NCBI GenBank assembly: GCA_964600435.1
Contig: CAZRJB010000009.1
Coordinates: 1 to 38,775, forward strand
DNA from: HGM11367 sp964600435
GTDB taxonomy: Bacteria > Bacillota > Clostridia > Christensenellales > UBA1242
Direction: 5' to 3'
DNA: 38,775 bases
The position numbers and the translations under genes are program-made. Below the pieces are notes generated by a model that saw only the letters and a list, made by a program, of their open reading frames with translations, was not told the DNA's origin and made no database searches. Below are positions 24,120 through 31,567 of the stretch, piece after piece; within the stretch, counting starts at the first letter, position 1; each line of letters starts with the position of its first letter.

Positions 24120-24959
24120 TCAATTTGAATCAAATAAATTTTTTGACAATTTTTCAATTTGTAGAGCAACTTGATATACTTCGTTTTTTGACAAACCTCT
24201 TTCTTTTGCTACTTTTTTTATTGCATTATTTTTACTCTCGCCAAGAGAATAATAATATTTTAAATGTTCTTCTATGCTTAAACCGTTTAGTTCGTTTTGT
24301 TTTTCAGAGTTGTTCCCTTCAACAACCAAAACATATTCACCTTTAAAATCAATGTCCAAATTGTCACCCAAATTAAAAGAAAACGTTTTTTCATAAATTT
24401 TTGTTATTTCATTAACCAAAACAGCCTTTCTTGAACCTAAGTATTCATGCAAAATTGTTATTGTTGACTTAACGTCATGCGGTGCAACATAAAAAATTAA
24501 TGTTGTTTTATATTCTTTAATTTCTTCTAAAAGTGCAATTTTTTCTTTTTTTATGTCTGGCAAAAACCCCACAAAAGAAAATCTGGCAGAATTCATTCCG
24601 CTTAAAATTAATGCACAAAGTCCGGCATTTGCTCCTGGAATAACCGTGTAAGGAATTTGTTGTTCTGTTAACTTTTTGACAATTGTTTCGCCGGGGTCAG
24701 AAATCACTGGCATGCCCGAATCGCTAATTATTGCAACATTTTTGCCTTCTTTAAGCAATTTTATTATTCCTTCGCTTGAATTTTGTTCGTTAAATTTGTG
24801 ATAGGCTATAAGTTTTTTGTGAATGTTAAAATGATTTAAAAGTTTTAAAGAGTTGCGAGTGTCTTCACAGGCAATAACATCAACCGAATTTAAAGTTTCG
24901 ATTGCTCTTATTGAAATATCTTTTAAATTGCCAATTGGGGTTGCAATAAAATATAGCAT
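24120..24959 (-). CDS. rsmI: 16S rRNA (cytidine(1402)-2'-O)-methyltransferase RsmI
   Basis: SAM-dependent enzyme of the tetrapyrrole-methylase fold that 2'-O-methylates C1402 in the decoding centre. MLYFIATPIGNLKDISIRAIETL at the start, ACEDTRNSLKLLNHF, and ISDSGMPVISDPG with VIPGANAG are diagnostic. The C-terminal helix-turn region (ERGLSKNEVYQVAL) is typical. 279 aa. AAGGAG precedes the ATG. Last gene of the holB-ricT-trmN6-rsmI cluster, as in Bacillus (yabC). Confidence 0.96.
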   Translation of the reverse strand: MLYFIATPIGNLKDISIRAIETLNSVDVIACEDTRNSLKLLNHFNIHKKLIAYHKFNEQNSSEGIIKLLKEGKNVAIISDSGMPVISDPGETIVKKLTEQQIPYTVIPGANAGLCALILSGMNSARFSFVGFLPDIKKEKIALLEEIKEYKTTLIFYVAPHDVKSTITILHEYLGSRKAVLVNEITKIYEKTFSFNLGDNLDIDFKGEYVLVVEGNNSEKQNELNGLSIEEHLKYYYSLGESKNNAIKKVAKERGLSKNEVYQVALQIEKLSKNLFDSN

Positions 24960-24973
24960 AAAAATCTCCTTTT

Positions 24974-25729
24974 TTAATTTTTAACGGTTTTAAATAGTTT
25001 TTGAATGGTTTGAATATAGTCGCCATTTAAATTGTTTGTAAAAATTGGGGGTAAAACTTTTAAGCCGTTCTTGCCGCCCAAACATGCTTCACACAAAAAA
25101 ACGGTAGCATTTTTTTGATTGTTGGGATGAACAAAACAAAGCCTTTTGGGGGTTATTCCATATTTCTGCATTATGAACATACATTCATATAGTCTGCTAG
25201 AGTCATGCACAAAAAACAACTTGCCTCCAAATTTTAACAACTTGCTAATTGACAAAAAGAAATCGTCAAGCGAGAGTTCTTTATCAAACCGGCTAACAAC
25301 CTTTTCTGTTATTTCACCACAAACATTCTTGTCAAATTTAAAATATGGCGGATTGGAAAAAACAACATCAAATTGTCCGGCAGAAAAATGCTTTTTCCAG
25401 TTTTGAATTTTGTCTGAAACAATTTCAATTGAATTGTTCATTTTGCAAAGTTCCACATTTTTTTTAGCCAAATTGCCTTGTTCTGTTTGGATTTCAACAG
25501 CGTAAATTTTTGCTGGTTTTTGCTTATGATTAACCAAAATGGAAATAACCCCACAACCTGCACCAATTTCAAGACAAACATCGGTTTTTTTTGCTTTAAC
25601 AAAATTTGCCAACAAAACAGAGTCGCTTGTAAAACCATAGCCACCAATTTTTTGAATTATTTTTAACCCGTTTAACTGTAAGTCGTCCAACCTTTCGTTT
25701 GGACCTATTTTTATTTCCACAAAAAACAT
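24974..25729 (-). CDS. trmN6: tRNA1(Val) (adenine(37)-N6)-methyltransferase family (YabB/TrmN6)
   Basis: SAM-dependent N6-adenine methyltransferase. Counting from ATG 25729, motif I is LEIGAGCGV (53-61) and the catalytic tetrad NPPY is at 126-129; NERLDDL near the start is typical. 251 aa. The frame also allows a TTG at 25741 with a weak GAGAG site. I prefer ATG by family alignment, but the case is not closed, because a perfect hairpin lies exactly between the two candidates. It follows ricT as in Firmicutes, but yabA and the GIY-YIG gene yazA that usually flank it are missing. Confidence 0.85.
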   Translation of the reverse strand: MFFVEIKIGPNERLDDLQLNGLKIIQKIGGYGFTSDSVLLANFVKAKKTDVCLEIGAGCGVISILVNHKQKPAKIYAVEIQTEQGNLAKKNVELCKMNNSIEIVSDKIQNWKKHFSAGQFDVVFSNPPYFKFDKNVCGEITEKVVSRFDKELSLDDFFLSISKLLKFGGKLFFVHDSSRLYECMFIMQKYGITPKRLCFVHPNNQKNATVFLCEACLGGKNGLKVLPPIFTNNLNGDYIQTIQKLFKTVKN

Positions 25730-25730
25730 T

Positions 25731-25750
25731 GAGAGAAACAAAGTTCTCTC
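25731..25750 (-). promoter_or_regulatory. Hairpin at the trmN6 start
   Basis: GAGAGAA (25731-25737) and TTCTCTC (25744-25750) form a perfect 7-bp stem with a 6-nt loop, ending one base before the ATG at 25729. It could gate translation after ricT or act as a weak attenuator. Confidence 0.4.
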
Positions 25751-25760
25751 GCATCCTTTT

Positions 25761-26570
25761 TTAAAATTTTATATCTTTAACGTTGTAATCCCTAATGCAT
25801 TGCGAACCATCTGGATTTAAAAATTTAACACCAACTTCTTGTTTTAAAAAATTTACAAACACGGCCAAGCCTTTTCCGTCAGGAGTTGTAACTTCTGTGT
25901 TTATTTTTGGCATTAATTTTCCAATTTCACTATAGTACTCATTTTCATATGTTAAACAACATTTTAACTTTCCACATAATCCGCTAATGTTTGTTGGGTT
26001 AAGCGACAAGCCTTGAACTTTTGCCATTTTAATGCTGCTATGTGCTGCTTCGGAAAGAAATTTTGAACAGCAACACTCTCTGCCACATGGACCAAGACCG
26101 CCAATTGTTTTTGTTTCTTCACGAACATCCAACTGTCTTAGTTCAATTCGCATTTTATGTTTCCCTGCCAATTGTTTAACCAATTCACGGAAATCTATTC
26201 TGGTTTCTGATGTAAAACTAATTATAACTTTTGTTGCCTCAAAATTGAGTTCTGCACTAACAATTTTCATTTCTAAATTTAATTTGTTTGCAAGATTTTC
26301 GCAACTTTTTTTAATTTCTTGCTCTTTTTGTTTGTTTAGTTCTTTTTGTTTTATTTCATCAATTGTTGCCAATCTTAAAATTTTTTTCAATGGTTCCGCA
26401 AACTCATCAGAATTTTTTACTGAAACTTTCGAACAAATGGTTCCAATTTCCATTCCTCTAACAGTTTCAACCAAAACATGCTCGCCATATTTAACAAAAA
26501 CCTCAGAGCAATCAAACGAATATGCTTTGCCGTTTGGCGAAAAACACACTTTTACTTCTTTTACTTGCAT
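25761..26570 (-). CDS. ricT: PSP1-domain protein RicT (YaaT)
   Basis: RicT forms the Y-complex with RicA and RicF, which carries iron-sulfur clusters and, in Bacillus, steers RNase Y processing. The PSP1 core is seen in VRGMEIGTI, RIDFRELVKQLAGKHKMRIELRQLDVREETK, and GGLGPCGRECCCSKF...GLCGKLKCCLTYE. Cysteines 162, 166-168, 199, 204 and 205 are the likely cluster ligands. 269 aa, normal. Its start overlaps the end of holB by 10 bases with GGAGG inside holB. RicA and RicF are not in this window. Confidence 0.93.
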   Translation of the reverse strand: MQVKEVKVCFSPNGKAYSFDCSEVFVKYGEHVLVETVRGMEIGTICSKVSVKNSDEFAEPLKKILRLATIDEIKQKELNKQKEQEIKKSCENLANKLNLEMKIVSAELNFEATKVIISFTSETRIDFRELVKQLAGKHKMRIELRQLDVREETKTIGGLGPCGRECCCSKFLSEAAHSSIKMAKVQGLSLNPTNISGLCGKLKCCLTYENEYYSEIGKLMPKINTEVTTPDGKGLAVFVNFLKQEVGVKFLNPDGSQCIRDYNVKDIKF

Positions 26571-27529
26571 AAATATTTTACCTCCAAAATATCAAAAAGC
26601 AAATTGTCTGCTAAAATGGTTAAATTAACATTGCTGTCTAATTTCTTTTTGATTAAGTTTATTCTTTTTATAATTTCAACAATTGCTGAAATAGAAAATT
26701 CTTGTGTTAACCCATTGCATTCTAGCTCAAGCATTTGGTTGTTGATTAAATTGTTTTTGTTTAAAGACAGCATTAGCATATCTCTAAAAAATGAATTTAA
26801 AATTAACAAATTCCCTTCAAAAGTTTTTTTGTCTTTTATAAAATATTGAGAAAAATATGGGATTTGTGAACTATTTTTCATGTTTTTTAATAAATTTTCC
26901 ATATTTTTATAATTATTTATAAATTCTGAATTTTCAATAATGTCTTGTGTTTTGCCAACATAGCCCACGCCAAAACAAAGTGCAACTTGCAAAACATCTT
27001 CCGTCACATCTCTAAAAATTGCCTTAATTTTATCTGAGCTTAACCTATCTATTGTTGCTTTTTGCACCCTAGACAAAATTGTGCTTAAAACCTTTTCTTG
27101 ATTGCATGCGGACATTAGAAAAATTACATTTTCTGGTGGCTCTTCCAATATTTTTAACATTTTGTTTTGAGCCTGTTCGGTTGATAAGTCTAGGTTGTTT
27201 ATTATAAAAATTTTATGTTTTGAAAGCATTGGTTTAATCTGAACTTTATTGTATATGCTTGACGCATCTTCCACCATAAATGTTTGTGCTGCTGGATAAA
27301 CAAGCACATCAGGATGAGTTCCGGCATTAATTTTTGCACAATTAGAGCATTGATTACACCCCAAATAACTTTCACATTGCAACAATTTTGCAATTTCCGT
27401 CAAAAAAACTTTGTTTGTTAGTTTATCAGGGCTAACAAACAAATATGCCTGACTAAGTTTTTGCATTGCCATTGCACTTTTGAAGTTTTTATACGCGGAC
27501 AAATCTTTAATTTGATTTTCAAAATTCAC
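26561..27529 (-). CDS. holB: DNA polymerase III subunit delta'
   Basis: Clamp-loader subunit. The zinc module CESYLGCNQCSNC (Cys52, 58, 61, 64), THPD, NKMLKILEEPPENVIFLMSACNQEKVLSTILSRVQ are diagnostic. The P-loop position is degenerate (SPDKLTNK), as expected for a non-hydrolysing delta' rather than gamma/tau. 322 aa. The start codon is GTG (27527-27529) with no Shine-Dalgarno sequence; a promoter ends six bases upstream, so the transcript probably begins at the GTG. First gene of holB-ricT-trmN6-rsmI; no tmk directly upstream. Confidence 0.93.
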   Translation of the reverse strand: MNFENQIKDLSAYKNFKSAMAMQKLSQAYLFVSPDKLTNKVFLTEIAKLLQCESYLGCNQCSNCAKINAGTHPDVLVYPAAQTFMVEDASSIYNKVQIKPMLSKHKIFIINNLDLSTEQAQNKMLKILEEPPENVIFLMSACNQEKVLSTILSRVQKATIDRLSSDKIKAIFRDVTEDVLQVALCFGVGYVGKTQDIIENSEFINNYKNMENLLKNMKNSSQIPYFSQYFIKDKKTFEGNLLILNSFFRDMLMLSLNKNNLINNQMLELECNGLTQEFSISAIVEIIKRINLIKKKLDSNVNLTILADNLLFDILEVKYLCK

Positions 27530-27535
27530 AAAAAC

Positions 27536-27564
27536 ATTTTAACATATTAGAAAAATATTTACAA
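27536..27564 (-). promoter_or_regulatory. Leaderless promoter of holB cluster
   Basis: On the minus strand: TTGTAA (27559-27564), 17-nt spacer ending TGT, TAAAAT (27536-27541), then six bases to the GTG start. An extended -10 is present. Confidence 0.7.
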
Positions 27565-27590
27565 TAATTTTAAAATGATTTTGTATTGTG

Positions 27591-28586
27591 TTATTCGGCT
27601 TTATTTTTTAAGCGTTTTTTTAGAAATAATTTAAAAAGTGGATAAGTTAGTGGAACAAGCATTCTTCTATATAGATGATTTCTTTTGCATTTTTTGATAT
27701 ATTTTAAATTTGCTTTTAAATCGGATAAAAGAGAGTTTATGACTTGCTTGTTTGAATAATTGCTTTTGTATATGTAAAACAACATTTCAACACAAATCAA
27801 CCCCTTCCAACTTCTAACATAATCTTCTGCAATTGGAAATTTGTTTTTGCACACTTCAATTGCATGATTTATGCCAATAAAATCAGTCAATCTTTTTTCG
27901 TTAAATGCGCTTCTAACAAGGCTGCCCTTGCGTTGGCGATAGTAATATAGTTTTGTTTTTGTAAAAACTGCGCCACGAGATTTTTCTAAATAGAGCATGT
28001 TAAACTCAACATCTTCACCATACTTAATGTTTGTGTTGTAAACATCTGGATAGGTAGAAAATTGTTTTAAAATTTCATGTTTATAGAGTTTGTTCCAAAC
28101 ACAAACATCAAACAATTTTCCACTATAAAGTTGACAAATTGTGCTTTCTTTATCAAAAAAAGTTGTTTTTTTGCTAATTTTTTTTGTTTTTTTGTAATTT
28201 AACTGAAAATTTTCCTTAACTCGTTGATATCTACATATTGAAAAGTCAACGTCATTTTTAACCATATTGTTATGCAAAACAGAAATAATTTCAGGCGATA
28301 AAAAATCATCTGGGTCAAAAAAATAAATATATTTTCCAGTTGCACATTTCAAGCCGGAATTTCTTGCACTGCTAAGCCCGCAATTTTGTTGGTCAACAAT
28401 TTTGCAATTGGTTTTGTCTTTGCAAAAACTTTTTAGCATTTCTAAAGTGTTGTCTTTTGAACCATCGTTGACAAAAATCATCTCTAAATTATCATATTTT
28501 TGATTTATCAAACTATCAAAACAGTCTGGCAAATATTTTTCCATGTTATAGCATGGAACAATTACTGAAATTAATTCTTTTTGCAT
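27591..28586 (-). CDS. Family 2 glycosyltransferase
   Basis: Inverting GT-A enzyme that moves a sugar from a nucleotide-sugar donor. LISVIVPCYNMEKYLPDCFDSLINQ at the start, FVNDGSKDNT (39-47), GLSSARNSGL and the metal-binding DPDD (91-94) are clear. The C-terminus ends in a basic helical stretch that may touch the membrane. 331 aa. AGGAGA precedes the ATG, which overlaps the end of the upstream glycosyltransferase by 16 bases. The pair probably builds one glycan or glycolipid; the substrate cannot be read from sequence. Confidence 0.92.
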   Translation of the reverse strand: MQKELISVIVPCYNMEKYLPDCFDSLINQKYDNLEMIFVNDGSKDNTLEMLKSFCKDKTNCKIVDQQNCGLSSARNSGLKCATGKYIYFFDPDDFLSPEIISVLHNNMVKNDVDFSICRYQRVKENFQLNYKKTKKISKKTTFFDKESTICQLYSGKLFDVCVWNKLYKHEILKQFSTYPDVYNTNIKYGEDVEFNMLYLEKSRGAVFTKTKLYYYRQRKGSLVRSAFNEKRLTDFIGINHAIEVCKNKFPIAEDYVRSWKGLICVEMLFYIYKSNYSNKQVINSLLSDLKANLKYIKKCKRNHLYRRMLVPLTYPLFKLFLKKRLKNKAE

Positions 28587-29767
28587 TTTTTCTCCTGAAT
28601 AAGTTTTTTATATTTTTCTAGAACACTTGGAACTAAATTATCCCAAGTTATGTATAAATCTTTTTTACAATTTTCTTTTACCGTTGCTAAAAGTTGTGGG
28701 TTTTTAAAAACACTGATTATTTTGTTTGCAAATTCTTCTTTGTTGTTTTCGCCAATAAAACCATTGACATTTTCTGTTATTGTTGATGAAGCGATGCTGT
28801 TTTTTATAAATATTGTTGGAACCGAAAATGCCGCTGCTTCAATTTTAACAATGCCGTCTGTGTCATAAAACGAAGGAAAAATATGTAAATCAGAAATTGC
28901 CAAAAATTTACTTTTTAATGTTGTGTCAGAAATTTTTCCAACAAAAACAGGGATTTCTTCAATTTTTAACTTTTTGCATTTTTTTTCAAAATGCTTTCTT
29001 TCTTTTCCGTCGCCAATTAGCAACAATTTAAAATTAAGCCTTTTATCTTTTAAAATTTTGCAAACATCAAAAACAAAATCTAAATTTTTTAATTTGTTTA
29101 ACCTGCCTATGCTAATTAAAATTTTGTCAGACTCGGAAATGTTATATTTTTGCCTTATTTCATTTTTAAATTCAGACAAATCTTTGCCAGAAAAACTATT
29201 AACCAAATCAGTTGCATTTGGAACAATTTCTGTTTTACCTTTATAGCCATATTCTCTGCTCAAATTAACACATGCAGAATTCATTGTCCATAAAACGTCT
29301 GCTTTGTTAAAAGTTTTTGCAATGATGTTTGTCATTATTTTTGAAATAAGTCTGCTTTTTGTGGATTTATAAAAATCTTTTTTATATTGACTATGCAAAG
29401 TTGCAACAACAGGAATATTGTTCTTTTTTCCAAAGTTTGCACCAATTTTACCAATCGAGAATGGAGAATGTATATGGATTATGTCTAATTTTGCATCACT
29501 AATTGCCTTTTGAAATTTCTTATCTTTTTTTGGAAGTGGCAAACTATAATCCAAACCCAAAAAGCCTAAATCTAAAGATTTGCACCTGACAACTTTATAT
29601 GCAAGGCTTTCATCGTTAAATTGCTCGTTCTTTTTCATTTTTGGAGCAAACACAGTAACATTAGCAAATTTGCAAAGCCTTTTTGCATAATTATCTACAA
29701 CACTAACCACACCATCAATCATAGGATAAAAAGTGTCTATAAAAATTCCAATATTTAAACGTTCCAT
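28571..29767 (-). CDS. Family 4 glycosyltransferase, diacylglycerol-glucosyltransferase-like
   Basis: Retaining GT-B enzyme, 398 aa. The N-terminal IGIFIDTFYPMIDGVVSVV with the glycine-rich loop, HIHSPFSIGKIG, TLHSQY and EIVPNATD match the Firmicute 1,2-diacylglycerol 3-glucosyltransferase/PimB-like branch that glycosylates membrane lipids. The donor site is ISIGRLNKLKNLDFVF, GDGKERKHFE and DTDGIVKIEAAAFSVPTI. A glycolipid or lipoteichoic-acid anchor role is an inference from this resemblance. AAGGAT precedes the ATG. First of the two-gene unit with the GT2 enzyme. Confidence 0.9.
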   Translation of the reverse strand: MERLNIGIFIDTFYPMIDGVVSVVDNYAKRLCKFANVTVFAPKMKKNEQFNDESLAYKVVRCKSLDLGFLGLDYSLPLPKKDKKFQKAISDAKLDIIHIHSPFSIGKIGANFGKKNNIPVVATLHSQYKKDFYKSTKSRLISKIMTNIIAKTFNKADVLWTMNSACVNLSREYGYKGKTEIVPNATDLVNSFSGKDLSEFKNEIRQKYNISESDKILISIGRLNKLKNLDFVFDVCKILKDKRLNFKLLLIGDGKERKHFEKKCKKLKIEEIPVFVGKISDTTLKSKFLAISDLHIFPSFYDTDGIVKIEAAAFSVPTIFIKNSIASSTITENVNGFIGENNKEEFANKIISVFKNPQLLATVKENCKKDLYITWDNLVPSVLEKYKKLIQEKKCKKN

Positions 29768-29824
29768 TTTATAATCCTTGTTTTAAAGTATAAAAACAGC
29801 ATATCACATTTAAAAATAAAATTC

Positions 29825-29845
29825 AATGTATTTATTAAATACATT
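29825..29845. repeat. 9-bp perfect inverted repeat
   Basis: AATGTATTT (29825-29833) and AAATACATT (29837-29845) with a 3-nt centre. It lies about 60 bases before the GT4 gene and before the tRNA promoter, and has no T-run, so an operator is more likely than a terminator. Confidence 0.45.
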
Positions 29846-29885
29846 CTTAAACACGCATAACTTTTCCAACAAACTAAAATTTTTA

Positions 29886-29914
29886 TTGACAAAAAATAAT
29901 AAATATATTACAAT
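29886..29914 (+). promoter_or_regulatory. Promoter of the tRNA-Arg transcript
   Basis: Consensus TTGACA (29886-29891), 17-nt spacer, TACAAT (29909-29914). The predicted start is about 29921, some 140 bases before the mature tRNA. Confidence 0.7.
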
Positions 29915-29921
29915 TGCAAAG

Positions 29922-29981
29922 ATGTTATTTAAGCACAAACGCTGCAATCAAATCAACATCACCCAATTAAGCAATCATTAA
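29922..29981 (+). CDS. Possible leaderless 19-codon ORF in the tRNA leader
   Basis: MLFKHKRCNQINITQLSNH then TAA. The ATG lies seven bases after the TACAAT box, the same geometry as queH, so a leaderless ribosome could start here. It contains one CGC Arg codon, which the downstream tRNA-Arg(ACG) would read. There is no homology or codon evidence; it may be chance. Confidence 0.25.
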   Translation: MLFKHKRCNQINITQLSNH

Positions 29982-30062
29982 ACATTTTTTGTGCATTTTG
30001 GGACATTTTTAAACCTTTGGTTCCTTTGTGGTTTATCAAAGAACATTTGTATTTTATTATTT

Positions 30063-30139
30063 GCGCTGTTAGCTCAATTGGATAGAGCGTTGGTCTACGG
30101 AACCAAAGGTTGGGGATTCGAGCTCCTCACGGCGCACCA
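30063..30139 (+). tRNA. tRNA-Arg(ACG)
   Basis: A complete cloverleaf of 77 nt. Acceptor GCGCTGT (30063-30069) pairs with ACGGCGC (30129-30135), with one G-U pair. D stem GCTC/GAGC. Anticodon stem TTGGT/ACCAA around loop CTACGGA with anticodon ACG (30097-30099), presumably read as ICG. T stem GGGGA/TCCTC with loop TTCGAGC. Discriminator A and an encoded CCA (30137-30139). It reads CGU, CGC and CGA after A34 deamination. It is followed at once by the tandem repeat array. Confidence 0.95.
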
Positions 30140-30146
30140 ACTTTTG

Positions 30147-30172
30147 TACCTTTTTTGAAAGGTATTTTTTTT
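30147..30172 (+). terminator. Intrinsic terminator of tRNA-Arg (repeated in each unit)
   Basis: TACCTTT (30147-30153) pairs with AAAGGTA (30158-30164), followed by eight Ts. It lies eight bases after the CCA. Confidence 0.8.
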
Positions 30173-30331
30173 CGCCGTTCGTCGGGCATAAATGCCCCTG
30201 CCCACTCGCAAATTGGTATTTGCTCCCGCTTTGGCTACAAACTTGCCACCGGCAACTTTGCTTAACGCGTCGCGCCCACGGCGCACCAACTTTTGTACCT
30301 TTTTTGAAAGGTATTTTTTTTCGCCGTTCGT

Positions 30332-30431
30332 NNNNNNNNNNNNNNNNNNNNNNNNNNNNNNNNNNNNNNNNNNNNNNNNNNNNNNNNNNNNNNNNNNNNN
30401 NNNNNNNNNNNNNNNNNNNNNNNNNNNNNNN
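30332..30431. other. Assembly gap of 100 N
   Basis: Exactly 100 N, the conventional placeholder for unknown length. The flanks stop at about base 54 and resume at about base 125 of the 149-bp unit, so the missing sequence is most simply about 70 bases plus any whole number of further units. Confidence 0.95.
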
Positions 30432-30505
30432 CAACTTTGCTTAACGCGTCGCGCCCACGGCGCACCAACTTTTGTACCTTTTTTGATTTGTACCTTTTTG
30501 AAATA

Positions 30506-30532
30506 AAAAAACCAAAACAATTTTGGTTTTTT
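30506..30532. terminator. Bidirectional terminator closing the repeat array
   Basis: AAAAAACCAAAA (30506-30517) pairs with TTTTGGTTTTTT (30521-30532) across three bases. Strong on both strands, it separates the tRNA array from the convergent gene ending at 30602. Confidence 0.85.
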
Positions 30533-30601
30533 ATTAGTTTTTACGGCAAATAAAAACGTTTTTTTAAACTATTTAGAGAATTTTGTTGAAGTTGCGAATT
30601 G

Positions 30602-31561
30602 TTATGTTATTATTTCTGTAAAATCATATTTTACTTCTTTTTTTCCAGGAGTATAATATCTATAATCTAGTTTTTTCTTTTTTGAATATTTTTTTTGAGT
30701 GTATTCGGTTTCTGAAAATATGATGGAAATTCCAAGTGTTTTTGCAATTTCTCGTTCTAAAGGAGTAATTTTTTTATTACACAAAATTGCAACTGGCAAA
30801 ATTTCTCTGCTTTCAGGATTATGCACATCTTTTCTTAAAACAGCAATTTCATTAAATTCGTTTGTGCTGTCTAATAAATTTTTTGGCGTTGAGAAGTGTT
30901 GAGACATTCTTGAAGCGGGGGTTTTGTTATAAAATTTAACATGAGCATCTTTTCTAGAAATTGAAATTACATACCTTGCGGGAATGTCACTTGGATAAAC
31001 AAAAGTTACAAATTGGTTTATGTCTCTAAAAGCATGAACATCATTGTTGCTAATAAAACTTAAAGATTTATAGTCATTATTAATTTTTCTATATGTTCTG
31101 TAATAAACATATTGTTCCAAAAATTTTTGCAATTCTTCTTTGCTTAATTTTTCATTTCTTTCCAATTTAGCAACATTAATTAACATTTTTTTTGGCATTT
31201 TTTTAATATTGTAAACAGGTACTTCATCAATTTGCAAATTTTTATCTATGTCGTTATCGTCAAAAGAATAGCATTCATTTAATATTTGTTTAAAACATTC
31301 AGTTTGCGCTTGTTTATATAAATCATATAAGTTTTCTGCAACATTTTTTCCAATATATTTATCTAATAAATTTACCACGCCTTGCCTGTTTGAATTTAAA
31401 CATGCATAAATAGACATTAAAGTTTTGTATTCTTCAGTGTTTTTTAATAAGTTTTGACGATAAGCATACTCAATTGTTTTTAGCAAAACAACAACATTTT
31501 GAAGGTTGTCATCAAAAATTTGTTTGCAATAATATTCTTTAATTTTATTAATATCTTCCAT
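30602..31561 (-). CDS. Unknown cytoplasmic protein, 319 aa
   Basis: Not recognised. The first ~150 residues are predicted helical (EDINKIKEYYCKQIFDDNLQNVVVLLKTIEYAYR). The second half looks alpha/beta, with a Lys-rich strand-turn region near the end (YTQKKYSKKKKLDYRYYTPGKKEVKYDF). PLEREIAKTLGISIIFSE resembles a Rossmann-like strand-helix but not a named family. No signal peptide or membrane span. There is no Shine-Dalgarno sequence: the promoter lies six bases before the ATG, so the mRNA is likely leaderless. Convergent with the tRNA array across a strong terminator. Confidence 0.72.
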   Translation of the reverse strand: MEDINKIKEYYCKQIFDDNLQNVVVLLKTIEYAYRQNLLKNTEEYKTLMSIYACLNSNRQGVVNLLDKYIGKNVAENLYDLYKQAQTECFKQILNECYSFDDNDIDKNLQIDEVPVYNIKKMPKKMLINVAKLERNEKLSKEELQKFLEQYVYYRTYRKINNDYKSLSFISNNDVHAFRDINQFVTFVYPSDIPARYVISISRKDAHVKFYNKTPASRMSQHFSTPKNLLDSTNEFNEIAVLRKDVHNPESREILPVAILCNKKITPLEREIAKTLGISIIFSETEYTQKKYSKKKKLDYRYYTPGKKEVKYDFTEIIT

Positions 31562-31567
31562 ACAAAC

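Larger units (their letters stand above)
30129..30480 (+). repeat. 149-bp tandem repeat array starting in the tRNA 3' end
   Basis: Unit 1 spans 30129-30277, unit 2 starts at 30278, and a last, truncated unit starts near 30456 after the gap. Each unit begins with the last 11 bases of the tRNA (ACGGCGCACCA), then an intrinsic terminator (TACCTTT/AAAGGTA plus eight Ts), then small GC-rich hairpins: GGGCA/TGCCC, GCAAAT/ATTTGC, TTGCC/GGCAA, GCGCC/GGCGC. 149 is not a multiple of three and no frame is kept, so it is non-coding. The true copy number is unknown because of the assembly gap. Confidence 0.85.

Noticed and set aside
23164..24123. Longer start for the membrane-anchored protein at 24123
   Set aside because: The extension covers the promoter and overlaps the rsmI stop, and GGAGG points to the ATG at 24057.
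30129..30480. CRISPR array
   Set aside because: The repeats are 149 bp, directly abutting without unique spacers, and no cas genes are present.
30069..30520. Open frames across the tRNA repeat array and the N gap
   Set aside because: They read through N and through a 149-bp non-triplet repeat, so no frame is preserved; they also overlap the tRNA.
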